Shown here one piece after another: positions 1-7,954 of a stretch of 64,000 nucleotides of DNA; the first letter of the stretch is position 1; each line of letters opens with the position of its first letter. Origin of the DNA: Luteococcus sp038433135 (lineage in GTDB: Bacteria > Actinomycetota > Actinomycetes > Propionibacteriales > Propionibacteriaceae). A model generated the notes under the pieces. It was not told the DNA's origin and made no database searches. It saw only the letters and a program-made list of their open reading frames with translations. A program made the translations under genes and the position numbers. The stretch spans positions 1 through 64,000 of the forward strand of contig NZ_JBCDMV010000008.1 of NCBI RefSeq assembly GCF_038433135.1, in the 5' to 3' direction.

Positions 1-1
1 T

Positions 2-120
2 GTTTCGGTGGTCATGTCAAAAGGGAAACACCCGGTCCCATTCCGAACCCGGAAGTTAAGCCTTTTAGAGCCGATGGTACTGCAGGGGGGACTCTGTGGG
101 AGACTAGGACACCGCCGGAC
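2..120 (+). rRNA. rrf: 5S ribosomal RNA
   Basis: The conserved 5S core CCCATTCCGAACCCGGAAG lies at 37-55. The 3' end CCGCCGGAC can pair with the 5' end GTTTCGGTGG to form the terminal helix. The length, about 119 nt, is normal. It sits at the left edge of the window and is followed at once by a terminator, so 16S and 23S are inferred to lie just upstream outside the window. Ends are accurate to a few bases. Confidence 0.95.
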
Positions 121-125
121 TTACA

Positions 126-171
126 AACACCCCTTGGGTGATCAGCAATGATCAACCCAAGGGGTGTTTTC
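126..171 (+). terminator. Rho-independent terminator of the rRNA operon
   Basis: The left arm AACACCCCTTGGGT-GATC (127-144) pairs with GATCAACCCAAGGGGTGTT (150-168), with one bulged base and a short loop. It is followed by TTTTC. It begins a few bases after the 5S gene. Confidence 0.9.
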
Positions 172-523
172 ACATTCCGAAAGGCTGCTCTACGGCGCCT
201 GCCGGGGAGCCCGGTATGGTACGTCGGCCTGTCGTCATTGGCGACCAGGGAAGCCGGGCCGGACGAGCGGTTGCGCGCGAGGCCGCGCAGCCAGACTACG
301 CCGGGCGCAGAACCAGCGGTTCCTGCTAGTCAGAAGCGGGACAATCGGTTGTTACGACTGGTGCAAAGAGGTTGAACGCAATACGGTGGAGGGAGTTCGT
401 TGGTCGCGCGTCGTCGCAGTCGCCGGCCACGGGTCGCACGGGACTGCGCTGCAGGTTGCGCACCGGTCTTCGCGCCGGCCACGGCCAATCGAACGTGTTG
501 CGGACAATATCTGAGGAGATGCC
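172..523. other. Intergenic region between the rRNA terminator and mqo
   Basis: I see no gene here. The short open frames overlap one another, resemble no family and lack ribosome binding sites. The only clear element is the Shine-Dalgarno sequence GAGGAG at 513-518, 5 nt before the GTG start of mqo. The mqo promoter must lie here, but I could not place a convincing -35/-10 pair. Confidence 0.6.
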
Positions 524-2074
524 GTGGTACTGGCGAAGCAGAAGCCAAGCAAGTGGCCCGTTGAGGCCGAGGAAGTTGATGTTGCCCTGATCGGCGGTGG
601 CGTGCTGAGTGCCACCATCGGGCTGGTGCTGCACGAGCTGCAGCCCGATTGGAAGATCGTCGGTTACGAGCGGCTGGCCAAGGTGGCCAAGGAGTCGTCG
701 AACCCGTGGAACAACGCGGGTACCGGGCATGCCGGGTTGTGTGAGCTGAACTACACCAAGGAACGCCCTGACGGCACCATGAACAACGACAAGCCGGTGC
801 AGATTAACGAACAGTTCCAGCAGACCCGGCAGCTGTGGGCGCACCTGGTGGAGAAGGGGATCCTGGGTCTCCCGGAGACCTTCGTCAATGCCTGCCCGCA
901 CATGTCGATCGTGCACGGCGAGGACGACATCGAGTTCCTCCGCAAGCGGTGGGAGAGCCTGCGCACCAACCCGCTGTTCGCCGCGATGGAGTTCAGCGAC
1001 GACCAGGAGAAGATCCGCGAGTGGGCGCCCTTCCTGGTGGAAGGCCGCGACCCGAGCGACCGGATCGCCGTCACCTACGATCCCACCGGAACCGACGTCG
1101 ACTTCGGCTCGATCACCACGCAGATCTTCAACTACCTGGCCTTCCACGGCGTGAACGTCGAGACCTCCAAGGAGGTCACCGACCTGAAGCAGAACACCGA
1201 CGGTACCTGGACGCTGCGGATCGTCGACCGTGGCGAGATCGGTGGCAAGAAGTCCGGCGAGAAGTTCGTCCGCGCGAAGTTCGTCTTCAACGGTTCCGGC
1301 GGTTGGGCTCTGAAGATGCTGCAGAAGGCCAAGATCCCCGAGGTTGCAGGCTATGCGCTCTTCCCGGTGACCGGTGCCTTCATGTCCACCGACGATCCCG
1401 ACGTGGTCAACAATCACAAGGTGAAGGTCTACGCCAAGCCTCCGGTGGGGGCGCCGCCGATGTCCAACCCGCACATGGATGCCCGCGTGATCAACGGCAG
1501 CCGCTCCGTGCTGTTCGGCCCGTACGCCGGCATCGACCCACGCTTCCTGAAGTATGGCTCCATGCTGGACATGCCCAAGATGATCCGTACGGACAACTTG
1601 GGCGCCGTGCTGAACGTCGCCAAGGACAACATTCCGTTGATCAAGATGTTGGCCACGATGATCTTCATGACTCCGGCGCAGAAGCTGGCCGAGATGCGGG
1701 CCTTTGCCCCGAGCGCCAGCATGACCGACTGGCACATGATCAAGGCCGGCCAGCGCGCGCAGATCATCAAGACTGACGCCAAAGGCAAGGGTGGCAGCCT
1801 GGAGTTCGGCACCGAGGTGGTCACCACGGCCGACGGCACCTTGGGCGCCGTGCTGGGTGCCTCCCCGGGCGCCTCGACCGCCGTGCCGATCGTGCTCGAC
1901 GTGCTGAGCCGTTGCTTCCCCGACAAGATGGGGGAGTGGGGCCCGCGCTTCAAGGAGGTCATCCCGTCCTACGGCGAGAAGCTCTCCGACAACCCGGAGC
2001 GTGCCTACGAGATCATGAAGCACACCGCCGAGGTGCTGAACCTGGCCCCTCCGGTGAAGATCGAGAAGGCCTGA
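524..2074 (+). CDS. mqo: Malate:quinone oxidoreductase
   Basis: A 516-residue FAD-dependent peripheral membrane enzyme that oxidises malate to oxaloacetate and passes electrons to the quinone pool, bypassing NAD-linked malate dehydrogenase. The N-terminal dinucleotide-binding motif ALIGGGVLSATIG (about 21-33) is followed by the family-typical SSNPWNNAGTGHAGLCELNY. Near the C-terminus, TLGAVLGASPGASTAVPIVL is also typical of Mqo. Length fits the family (about 500). The GTG start at 524 is chosen because GAGGAG lies 5 nt upstream and the FAD motif starts shortly after. It is monocistronic: a terminator follows and the next gene converges on it. Confidence 0.95.
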   Translation: MVLAKQKPSKWPVEAEEVDVALIGGGVLSATIGLVLHELQPDWKIVGYERLAKVAKESSNPWNNAGTGHAGLCELNYTKERPDGTMNNDKPVQINEQFQQTRQLWAHLVEKGILGLPETFVNACPHMSIVHGEDDIEFLRKRWESLRTNPLFAAMEFSDDQEKIREWAPFLVEGRDPSDRIAVTYDPTGTDVDFGSITTQIFNYLAFHGVNVETSKEVTDLKQNTDGTWTLRIVDRGEIGGKKSGEKFVRAKFVFNGSGGWALKMLQKAKIPEVAGYALFPVTGAFMSTDDPDVVNNHKVKVYAKPPVGAPPMSNPHMDARVINGSRSVLFGPYAGIDPRFLKYGSMLDMPKMIRTDNLGAVLNVAKDNIPLIKMLATMIFMTPAQKLAEMRAFAPSASMTDWHMIKAGQRAQIIKTDAKGKGGSLEFGTEVVTTADGTLGAVLGASPGASTAVPIVLDVLSRCFPDKMGEWGPRFKEVIPSYGEKLSDNPERAYEIMKHTAEVLNLAPPVKIEKA

Positions 2075-2085
2075 CCAAGTCAACC

Positions 2086-2122
2086 GACGAGGGCGTCACA
2101 CCGCAGGTGTGGCGCCCTCGTC
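2086..2122. terminator. Hairpin terminator between convergent genes
   Basis: GACGAGGGCGTCACACC (2086-2102) pairs with GGTGTGGCGCCCTCGTC, with a GCA loop and a single G-T wobble. It lies between the 3' end of mqo and the stop codon of the convergent membrane-protein gene, so it may serve both. Confidence 0.8.
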
Positions 2123-2711
2123 ACGTCCGGGCGAGGCATACCGAGACTGCCGATGCCGCCAGGAACGCCCCCAGGCCGGTGCCGACATAGGTGTACGACG
2201 TTGTGTCGTGGGAATGGTAACCACCCGCCAACAGGGGAGCCATCAGGACGGCGTCGACGTAGAGGATGGTCAGCGTCAATCCGACGGAGTAGCAGATGCG
2301 GCTCCACCGGGGGATGTGCGAGTCGGCTGTCTGGAAGGCAGCCAGCAATGGCGTGAGCAGCCAGGACGTGGTCATCAGGACGGCCGGAAGTCGAGAGGGC
2401 GAATGCCACGTGGCTGCGGCCGCGATCAGCGGAGCGATGATCATGCCGACGGTCAGCCACCACCGTGACCGGGCGATCCGGCCCACTTGCACGATGCCCA
2501 GGGTCAGGCACAGGTACCCAGCCGTCATCAGGAGGAGCTGGGGAGACCAGGTGTTGCATAGCAGGGCCTCGTAGGAGTCGTCCTCGTGAGAGAAGCACGC
2601 GTCGGTGCCGACGCCGTCCTGCAGGCACGGCCACCAGCGGATGAGCGCGGTGGCCAGGAAGCACACCGCGGCAGTGAACATGGGCCCAATGGCAGACATC
2701 CCCCGAGTCAT
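2121..2711 (-). CDS. Integral membrane protein of unknown function
   Basis: A 196-residue protein I do not recognise. It has about six hydrophobic segments, among them LLLMTAGYLCLTLGIVQVG and LTVGMIIAPLIAAAATW. A more polar loop between segments 1 and 2 carries three cysteines and acidic residues (DACFSHEDDSYEALLC) and is probably extracytoplasmic. The ATG at 2711 is preceded by GATACT exactly 6 nt upstream, which fits a leaderless -10 box. A downstream ATG (residue 5) is an alternative start. The gene is convergent with mqo and shares its hairpin; no functional context. Confidence 0.6.
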   Translation of the reverse strand: MTRGMSAIGPMFTAAVCFLATALIRWWPCLQDGVGTDACFSHEDDSYEALLCNTWSPQLLLMTAGYLCLTLGIVQVGRIARSRWWLTVGMIIAPLIAAAATWHSPSRLPAVLMTTSWLLTPLLAAFQTADSHIPRWSRICYSVGLTLTILYVDAVLMAPLLAGGYHSHDTTSYTYVGTGLGAFLAASAVSVCLART

Positions 2712-2832
2712 GGCTCCAGTATCGGCAACTACGGGCCAGACTGGTTGGGGTTGGGCTCTGCGTTGGTCTGATCGGCATGTGTTGTTCAGCCGAGAGCCTG
2801 CCGGGGGCCGAAGATCAAGGGAAGGGACTGGG

Positions 2833-3204
2833 ATGGTTCGGGAAGCTCAGGTGGGGGAGTGGACTCTGGTGATCGACGACGCCCTGACGGAGCCGCCCTA
2901 TGCGCAGCTGGTGAACCGGATCACCTCGGCCATCCGCGACGGTGATCTGGCTGCCGGGGCCAAGCTGCCGGCGGTCCGCCAGCTGGCGTCGACGCTGGGG
3001 CTGGCGGCCAACACCGTCGCCAAGGCCTACAAGCAGCTGGAGGCCGAGGGGCAGGTGGAGACCCGCGGGCGCAATGGCACCGTCGTGCTGGGGCAGGGCG
3101 CCCACGACCAGATCACCTCGGCCGTCGCGCGATTGGTGCAGACCGCGAAGGCCCGCGGGCTGAGCCTGGATGAGCTGGTGGGGGAGATCCGTCGCAGCTG
3201 GTAG
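2833..3204 (+). CDS. GntR-family transcriptional regulator, short YtrA type
   Basis: A 123-residue regulator. The N-terminal winged helix (about 15-80) contains PPYAQLVNRITSAIRDGDLA, LPAVRQLASTLGLAANTV and KAYKQLEAEGQVETRGRNGT, the usual GntR pattern. The C-terminal extension is only about 40 residues, with no FCD or UTRA ligand domain, which is typical of the YtrA subgroup. Members of that subgroup often control ABC transporters. The adjacent ABC sugar operon converges on it, so regulation is possible but not shown. The ATG at 2833 follows a purine-rich AAGGGAAGGG stretch. Confidence 0.85.
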   Translation: MVREAQVGEWTLVIDDALTEPPYAQLVNRITSAIRDGDLAAGAKLPAVRQLASTLGLAANTVAKAYKQLEAEGQVETRGRNGTVVLGQGAHDQITSAVARLVQTAKARGLSLDELVGEIRRSW

Positions 3205-3232
3205 TCCGCGAGCGTCACCCAAGCGTTCCGGG

Positions 3233-4108
3233 CTACTTGACCGATCCGGCGGTCAGGCCACCCACCAGGTGCTTCTCGATCAGGGTGAACAGGATCGCGA
3301 CCGGGATCACGGCGATGGTGGCGGCTGCGAAGAGCTGGTCCCAGTGCTGCACGTAGCCCGTGACATAGGTGCGCATGCCCACGGTAAGCGGCTTGCGTTC
3401 GTCGTCGATCATCAGCGTGAGGGCGACGACGTACTCATTCCAGGCCGCAATGAAGGTGAAGATCACCGCGGTCACCACGCCCGGGGCAGTCAGCGGCAGC
3501 ATCACCTTCAGCAGGGTTTGCAGCTTGCTGGAACCGTCGAGTTCCGCGGCCTCCTCCACCTCCTTGGGGATGGAGGTGAAGAAGCCGTTGAGGATCCAGA
3601 CCGCGAAGGCCAGGTTGAAGGCGGCATTGGTCAGGATCAGCGCCCCGTAGGTGTTGACCATGTTGAGCTCGAAGAATTCCCGGTACAGGCCCACCACCAG
3701 GGAGGTGGGGGCGAACATCTGGGTGACCAGCACCAGGAAGAGGAAGGCCATCCGGCCCTTGAACCGGAAGCGGGCGGTCGCGTAGGCGGCGGGGATCGCG
3801 ATCAGCACGACAATCGCGGTGGAGGCCGTCGCAACCAGGAGCGACGTCTTCAGCCAGTTCAGGAAACGTTCGTCGCCCAGGATCTGGGAGTAGGTGTTCC
3901 ACTGCCATTCCCGCGGCAGGAAGGTGCTGGGTGTGGCCTTGTTGTCCTGTGAGGTGCGCAGCGATCCGAGCACCATGATCACGTAGGGCATGGCAAACAT
4001 CAGGGCCAGAGCCAGCCCGATCACGGGCATCGCCCACGGCCGGATGCCGTGCCAGGCGCCGCGTCGGGAGACGGCCTTGTTGGAGGTGGTGACGGTGACG
4101 GCGCTCAT
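3233..4108 (-). CDS. Carbohydrate ABC transporter permease (MalG-like)
   Basis: A 291-residue inner-membrane permease of the CUT1 class. About six hydrophobic helices are visible. The EAA loop that contacts the ATPase reads EAAELDGSSKLQTLLKVMLP. It is the last gene of the operon binding protein - permease - permease, and its ATG overlaps the stop of the preceding permease by 4 nt (ATGA), which implies coupled translation. No ATPase gene is linked; many actinobacterial CUT1 systems use a shared ATPase of the MsiK type, and this one probably does too. The sugar cannot be told from sequence. Confidence 0.9.
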   Translation of the reverse strand: MSAVTVTTSNKAVSRRGAWHGIRPWAMPVIGLALALMFAMPYVIMVLGSLRTSQDNKATPSTFLPREWQWNTYSQILGDERFLNWLKTSLLVATASTAIVVLIAIPAAYATARFRFKGRMAFLFLVLVTQMFAPTSLVVGLYREFFELNMVNTYGALILTNAAFNLAFAVWILNGFFTSIPKEVEEAAELDGSSKLQTLLKVMLPLTAPGVVTAVIFTFIAAWNEYVVALTLMIDDERKPLTVGMRTYVTGYVQHWDQLFAAATIAVIPVAILFTLIEKHLVGGLTAGSVK

Positions 4109-5064
4109 GACAGGGACTCGTCCTTCCGGGGGTCGACGAGCTTCAGGTAGACCAGCACGACGGCCAGGATCATCAGCACGTTGAGCACGCCCGCGGCGGC
4201 GGACATGCCGACGTCCTTCTCCTGCGACTTGAAGGCCAGTTTGTACATGAAGGTGATGGTGGTGTCGTGCCCGTAGCCGGGGTTGCGGTCATTGAGCGTG
4301 TAGACGATCGGGAAGGAGTTGAACACGTAGATGGTGTTCAGCACGGTGGCGATCAGCATGGCTGGCCGCAGCAGGGGGAGCGTGACGTGCCGGTAGCGCT
4401 GCCAGGGCGAGGCGCCGTCCACCGTCGCGGCTTCGTTGACGTCGTCGGGGATGGAGGAGAGCCCGGCCAGGAAGACGAAGGTGGTGAAGGGGATGGAGAC
4501 GAAGACGCCCACCAGGATCATCGACGCCATGGTCCAGCTGTCATTGCCCAGCCAGTCGATCGGGGCCTTGATCAGGCGCAGCTTGAGCAGCAGCGGGTTG
4601 AGTTTGCCGTAGTTGAAGTCGTAGATCAGGACGAACAACTGCGAGGTGATGACGAGTGAGGCGGCCCACGGGATGATCAGCGCGGTGCGGACGATCCGGC
4701 GTCCCCGGAAATCCTTGCTGACAAACTGGGCCATCGCCAACGACGCCAGGATGGTCAGGGCGACGACGGCCACCACCCAGACCAGGGTGTTGGTCAGCAC
4801 GGTGCCCAACATCGGGTGTTCGGCGACGGCGCGATAGTTGCGGCCGCCGGCGTCCCCGGTGCGCAGACCGGTGATGGAATAGCGCCCCAGCGAGGCCTGC
4901 ACCAGTTTGACGGCGGGGAAGAGCACCACGCCGAAGATCAGCACCAGCGAGGGGCCGATCCACAGCAGGGCCTGGCCTACCGACATCTGGTTGCGGGACC
5001 GGTGCCGACGCCTGGTCGGGCGGTTCATTGCGGCGGCCGGGGCCGCCTCACTCGTCGTGCTCAT
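4105..5064 (-). CDS. Carbohydrate ABC transporter permease (MalF-like)
   Basis: A 319-residue CUT1 permease, partner of the following MalG-like gene. A basic N-terminal tail (RPTRRRHRSRNQ) is followed by about six hydrophobic helices. The EAA loop reads EAATVDGASPWQRYRHVTLP. The start lies 3 nt after the binding-protein stop codon, so the genes are co-transcribed. Together the two permeases should form the membrane channel for the sugar delivered by the lipoprotein encoded upstream. Confidence 0.9.
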   Translation of the reverse strand: MSTTSEAAPAAAMNRPTRRRHRSRNQMSVGQALLWIGPSLVLIFGVVLFPAVKLVQASLGRYSITGLRTGDAGGRNYRAVAEHPMLGTVLTNTLVWVVAVVALTILASLAMAQFVSKDFRGRRIVRTALIIPWAASLVITSQLFVLIYDFNYGKLNPLLLKLRLIKAPIDWLGNDSWTMASMILVGVFVSIPFTTFVFLAGLSSIPDDVNEAATVDGASPWQRYRHVTLPLLRPAMLIATVLNTIYVFNSFPIVYTLNDRNPGYGHDTTITFMYKLAFKSQEKDVGMSAAAGVLNVLMILAVVLVYLKLVDPRKDESLS

Positions 5065-5067
5065 CGG

Positions 5068-6336
5068 TCAGGCTGCCGTCGCCTGGGCCTGCAGGTCATC
5101 CAGGACCTTCTTCGGGTCGCCCGACGCGGTCACCCCGGCCCCCAGGTTCTGCTGCACGGCGAGCTTCACCTTGTCCCAGCGAGCATCGTCGGTGGGGGTG
5201 AGGTGGACGTTGGGCAGGGTGTCCAGGTAGACCTTGAGCTTGGGGTCGTCCTTGAAGAACTCCAGACCGGTCTCGGTGACGGGCAGGAAACCCTCTGCCT
5301 TGATGAAGGTGTTCACCTGGTCCTTCTGGTAGTAGAGGTCATAGAAGGCCTTGACCGCCTCCTGGTTGCCGGGCTTCTTGAAGGCCATCAGGTAGTCGGT
5401 GACGCCGAAGGTCTGGGCCTCGCCGCCGTCCTTGGTGGGCATCGGGGCGACGCCGTAGGAGACCTTGGCCTCCTTGTCCAGCGCCGCGGCCAGCGGGCTG
5501 AAGCCCACCACCATGCCGGCCTTGGCGGACTTGAACAGGTCGAAGGCGTCGGCGCGGTTGGTCTTGGCTGGATTGTTCTGGGTGACCTTGTCTTCCACCG
5601 CGAGCTTCTTGAGAAAGGTCAGGGTCTCGACGTTCTTCTCCGAGTTGATGGTCCAGTCCTTGTCATCCTTCCAGGCACCACCATTGTTGAAGGTCCAGAT
5701 GGAGAACTCGGCCTGCGACTCCTCCGGGCCCAGCGGCATGGCGTAACCGACGACGCCGCCACCCAGGGCGGTGATCTTCTTGGCGGCATCCTCGAACTCG
5801 GCCCAGGTCTTGGGCGGGTTGGCGATGCCGGCCTTCTTGAACAGCTCCTTGTTGTAGAAGAAGGCGCGCGCGCTGGCCAGATCCGGGAAGCCGTACATCT
5901 TGCCCTCGTAGCTGCCGAACTTCACGAAGGCATCCAGGATGTCCGCCTTGTGGGCGTCGGGCAGTACTTCGTCGGCGCTGTAGAGCAGTCCGTCCTTGGC
6001 ATAGGAGGCAAAAGCATTCAGGTTCAGGATGTCCGGCGCCTGGTTGTTCTGGATCATGGTGGAGGACTGCTGGTCAATGTTGTCCCAGCTGACCACCTGG
6101 ACCTCCAGGTCAAAGCCCGACTTCTCCTTGTATGTCTTGGCGAACGCGTCCCAGAAGGCCTTGGTGTTGTCCTTGCTGTACTCGGCGGCCACCAGCTTGA
6201 TGCTCTTGACCTTCTCACCGCTGCCGCCGCTGGCACCACCGCCAGCGGTTCCGGCTCCGCTGCCTCCGCCACAGCCGGTCATGGCGACGGCTGCTGCGGC
6301 CAGCCCTGCGGTGAAAGCACGACGAGAGATGTTCAT
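5068..6336 (-). CDS. Sugar ABC transporter substrate-binding lipoprotein
   Basis: About 422 residues. The signal region carries a twin arginine (NISRRAFTAGL) and a lipobox AMTGC, so it is predicted to be exported and lipid-anchored. A Gly/Ala/Ser linker follows, then an extracellular solute-binding family 1 fold, with WAEFEDAAKKITALGG and KPGNQEAVKAFYDLYYQ as typical elements. The ATG at 6336 is chosen over farther in-frame starts because GAGGAG lies about 7 nt upstream and the signal peptide then starts correctly. It is the first gene of the operon. A LacI-type palindrome lies about 160 bp upstream. Confidence 0.92.
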   Translation of the reverse strand: MNISRRAFTAGLAAAAVAMTGCGGGSGAGTAGGGASGGSGEKVKSIKLVAAEYSKDNTKAFWDAFAKTYKEKSGFDLEVQVVSWDNIDQQSSTMIQNNQAPDILNLNAFASYAKDGLLYSADEVLPDAHKADILDAFVKFGSYEGKMYGFPDLASARAFFYNKELFKKAGIANPPKTWAEFEDAAKKITALGGGVVGYAMPLGPEESQAEFSIWTFNNGGAWKDDKDWTINSEKNVETLTFLKKLAVEDKVTQNNPAKTNRADAFDLFKSAKAGMVVGFSPLAAALDKEAKVSYGVAPMPTKDGGEAQTFGVTDYLMAFKKPGNQEAVKAFYDLYYQKDQVNTFIKAEGFLPVTETGLEFFKDDPKLKVYLDTLPNVHLTPTDDARWDKVKLAVQQNLGAGVTASGDPKKVLDDLQAQATAA

Positions 6337-6704
6337 CACGATTCTCCTCAGATCGTTCGGACGCCCCGTTGCGTCACCGAACCAGACGAGCATACACATG
6401 CTCCCGGGCAGGGTCGCGCCGGCACATGCCCTAGTCAACAAGTGATCACCGGCAATGAGCGGTGGGTGAACACTTTCTCGCGTTGGAAATCGCTGGAGCG
6501 CTTCCAGAGCACCGGTCTAGCATCGTGGCAATGGACGTGAGGAGGCCGAGGTGTTGACGGCGATCATGACCAGCGAGGGCCAGTTCCAGCCGCTGGCCTG
6601 CTGGTTTCCTGCATGTCGTTGCGGGTGGTCGTCGGTTTCGCTGCCCGGTTCTCCGTTCACCAATTAGTCCGATAAGCAACATTATGAAAATATGGCGTGG
6701 GATT
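6337..6704. other. Intergenic region upstream of the sugar ABC operon
   Basis: No gene is supported in about 370 bp. It contains the LacI-like palindrome at 6493-6507 and the leader of the binding-protein gene. The stretch 6660-6700 is locally AT-rich compared with its surroundings. Confidence 0.5.
6493..6507. promoter_or_regulatory. Candidate LacI-family operator upstream of the sugar ABC operon
   Basis: CTGGAGCGCTTCCAG is a 15 nt inverted repeat (CTGGA/TCCAG) around GCGCT. It resembles the TGGnAnCGnTnCCA boxes bound by LacI/GalR sugar repressors. No LacI gene lies in the window, so the regulator is unknown. Confidence 0.45.
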
Positions 6705-6728
6705 CGGCGGGACTTCGCTGCCCCGCCG
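6705..6728 (-). terminator. Terminator-like hairpin after the PAS gene
   Basis: CGGCGGG (6705-6711) pairs with CCCGCCG (6722-6728) around a 10 nt loop. Read on the minus strand it starts a few bases after the PAS stop codon and is followed by an AT-rich stretch with a TTTT run about 15 nt on. Confidence 0.5.
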
Positions 6729-6731
6729 CTG

Positions 6732-7109
6732 TCAGGCCTTGGGTTCGCGCACCCACTCGCGGGCCACGGCAACCGAACCGATGGCCGTGCCGTCGTCGTC
6801 GTTGATCACCGCGAAGGTCATCTCGACGAAGACGTTCGACCCGTCGGGCTTGAGTGCCTTGGTTCGGCGGGCTTTGCCGTCGGATGCCAGGTGACCGGAT
6901 TCCATTGCTGCGCCGAAGCCCTTGTCGTGGGCCGTCCGCAGTCGCTCCGGGATCATGAAGTCCAGGCTCTGGCCCATCACGTCGTCAGCTCGATGGCCGA
7001 ACAGCTTCTCGCTGTGCTCATTCCAGCCACGGACCAGTCCGTCCCGGTCGATCACGATGATCGCGTCGCCGGCCTGATGGAGTGCCCGCAGCAGTATGTC
7101 GTCGCTCAT
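6732..7109 (-). CDS. Stand-alone PAS-domain protein
   Basis: A 125-residue protein that is almost entirely one PAS domain. Typical features are DAIIVIDRDGLVRGWNEHSE, KLFGHRADDVMGQSLDFMIP (an N-W-N and G-x2-A/D-x3-G PAS signature) and a PAC-like end (DGSNVFVEMTFAVINDDDG). No kinase, cyclase or DNA-binding domain is attached, so it probably acts through a partner. PAS domains bind haem, flavin or small ligands; nothing here identifies the ligand. The ATG at 7109 is favoured over the ATG at 7118 because CAAAAT lies 7 nt upstream, a leaderless-type -10. Confidence 0.8.
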   Translation of the reverse strand: MSDDILLRALHQAGDAIIVIDRDGLVRGWNEHSEKLFGHRADDVMGQSLDFMIPERLRTAHDKGFGAAMESGHLASDGKARRTKALKPDGSNVFVEMTFAVINDDDGTAIGSVAVAREWVREPKA

Positions 7110-7170
7110 GATCGTCATTTTGCCTGCTTGTGGCCGGAATTTTGCCCATCGTCAAGTATTGGATGGCCGC

Positions 7171-7176
7171 TAGAGT
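7171..7176 (+). promoter_or_regulatory. Leaderless -10 box of the AlkD-like gene
   Basis: TAGAGT lies 6 nt before the ATG at 7183, so transcription should start at the A of the start codon. No ribosome binding site is present. Confidence 0.6.
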
Positions 7177-7182
7177 TCTGGC

Positions 7183-7944
7183 ATGGGCTCACAACCGGAC
7201 TCCACCGAACTGGTCACCATGGTTCTGGCCGCCGGCAATCCGGACGACGCCCCGGCCAAGGCGGCCTACCTGAAGGCCATCCCCGGTGGCTATGCCGAGG
7301 GCGACGTCGTAATCGGGGTGCGGGTTCCCCAACTGCGCCAGATCGCCAAGGCCTGGTTGCGGGAGTCACCCCGCTCCCCCAGCCTCACGGTGATCGAGGC
7401 ACTGCTGTTCCATGAGGTGCACGAAGTGCGCTTGTTGGCCGCGATCCTGCTCTCCGACCTGTGCAAGGCCAAGCGCACCAGCCCAGCGGTCAGGCAACGC
7501 TGTGTTGACCTGGTGCTCGCTCACGCCGAATGCCTGGACAACTGGGATCTGGTGGACACCGTCGCCCCCTACGTGACCGGGCCGTGGCTGGCATCGCTCT
7601 CCCCCGGCCAGCAACGTGCCCAGCTGCTCCCCCTGATCCGTGACCCGCTGCTCTGGCGACGTCGGATTGCCATGGTCTCCATGCTGGCCGTGATCAGGGC
7701 CGGGGACGTCGATCTGCCCTTGTGGGTGGCGGAACAACTGCTCGACGACGAGCATGACCTGATCCACAAGGCCGTCGGCTGGATGCTGCGGGAAGTCGGA
7801 GCTGTCGACCGGGCGGCGCTGGACGTCTTCCTCAACCGGCACGCCGCCACCATGCCGCGCACGGCGCTGCGCTACGCGCTGGAGAAGCACGACCCGGCAG
7901 ATCGAGCCCGTTTCATGCGCGGTGGGCCTTCCGCGTCACGGTAG
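7183..7944 (+). CDS. DNA alkylation repair protein (AlkD-like, HEAT repeats)
   Basis: A 253-residue, helix-rich protein of the AlkC/AlkD superfamily of HEAT-like DNA glycosylases, which remove N3- or N7-alkylated purines. The family signature GVRVPQLRQIAKAW is present at about 46-59, followed by repeated helical pairs such as HEVHEVRLLAAILLSDLC. The motif CLDNWDLVDTVAPYVTG, with W and D in the helix known to face the lesion, is typical. Activity is inferred from the family. The gene appears leaderless. Its TAG stop codon forms part of the -10 box of the next gene. Confidence 0.85.
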   Translation: MGSQPDSTELVTMVLAAGNPDDAPAKAAYLKAIPGGYAEGDVVIGVRVPQLRQIAKAWLRESPRSPSLTVIEALLFHEVHEVRLLAAILLSDLCKAKRTSPAVRQRCVDLVLAHAECLDNWDLVDTVAPYVTGPWLASLSPGQQRAQLLPLIRDPLLWRRRIAMVSMLAVIRAGDVDLPLWVAEQLLDDEHDLIHKAVGWMLREVGAVDRAALDVFLNRHAATMPRTALRYALEKHDPADRARFMRGGPSASR

Positions 7945-7947
7945 CGT
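7942..7947 (+). promoter_or_regulatory. Leaderless -10 box overlapping the upstream stop codon
   Basis: TAGCGT starts with the TAG stop codon of the AlkD-like gene (7942-7944) and lies 7 nt before the GTG at 7955. Confidence 0.55.
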
Positions 7948-7954
7948 TGGTGGG

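Noticed and set aside
326..2083. A 585-residue open frame on the minus strand opposite mqo
   Set aside because: Low-complexity His/Gly/Val/Leu composition with no domain; a by-product of high GC at third positions of mqo.
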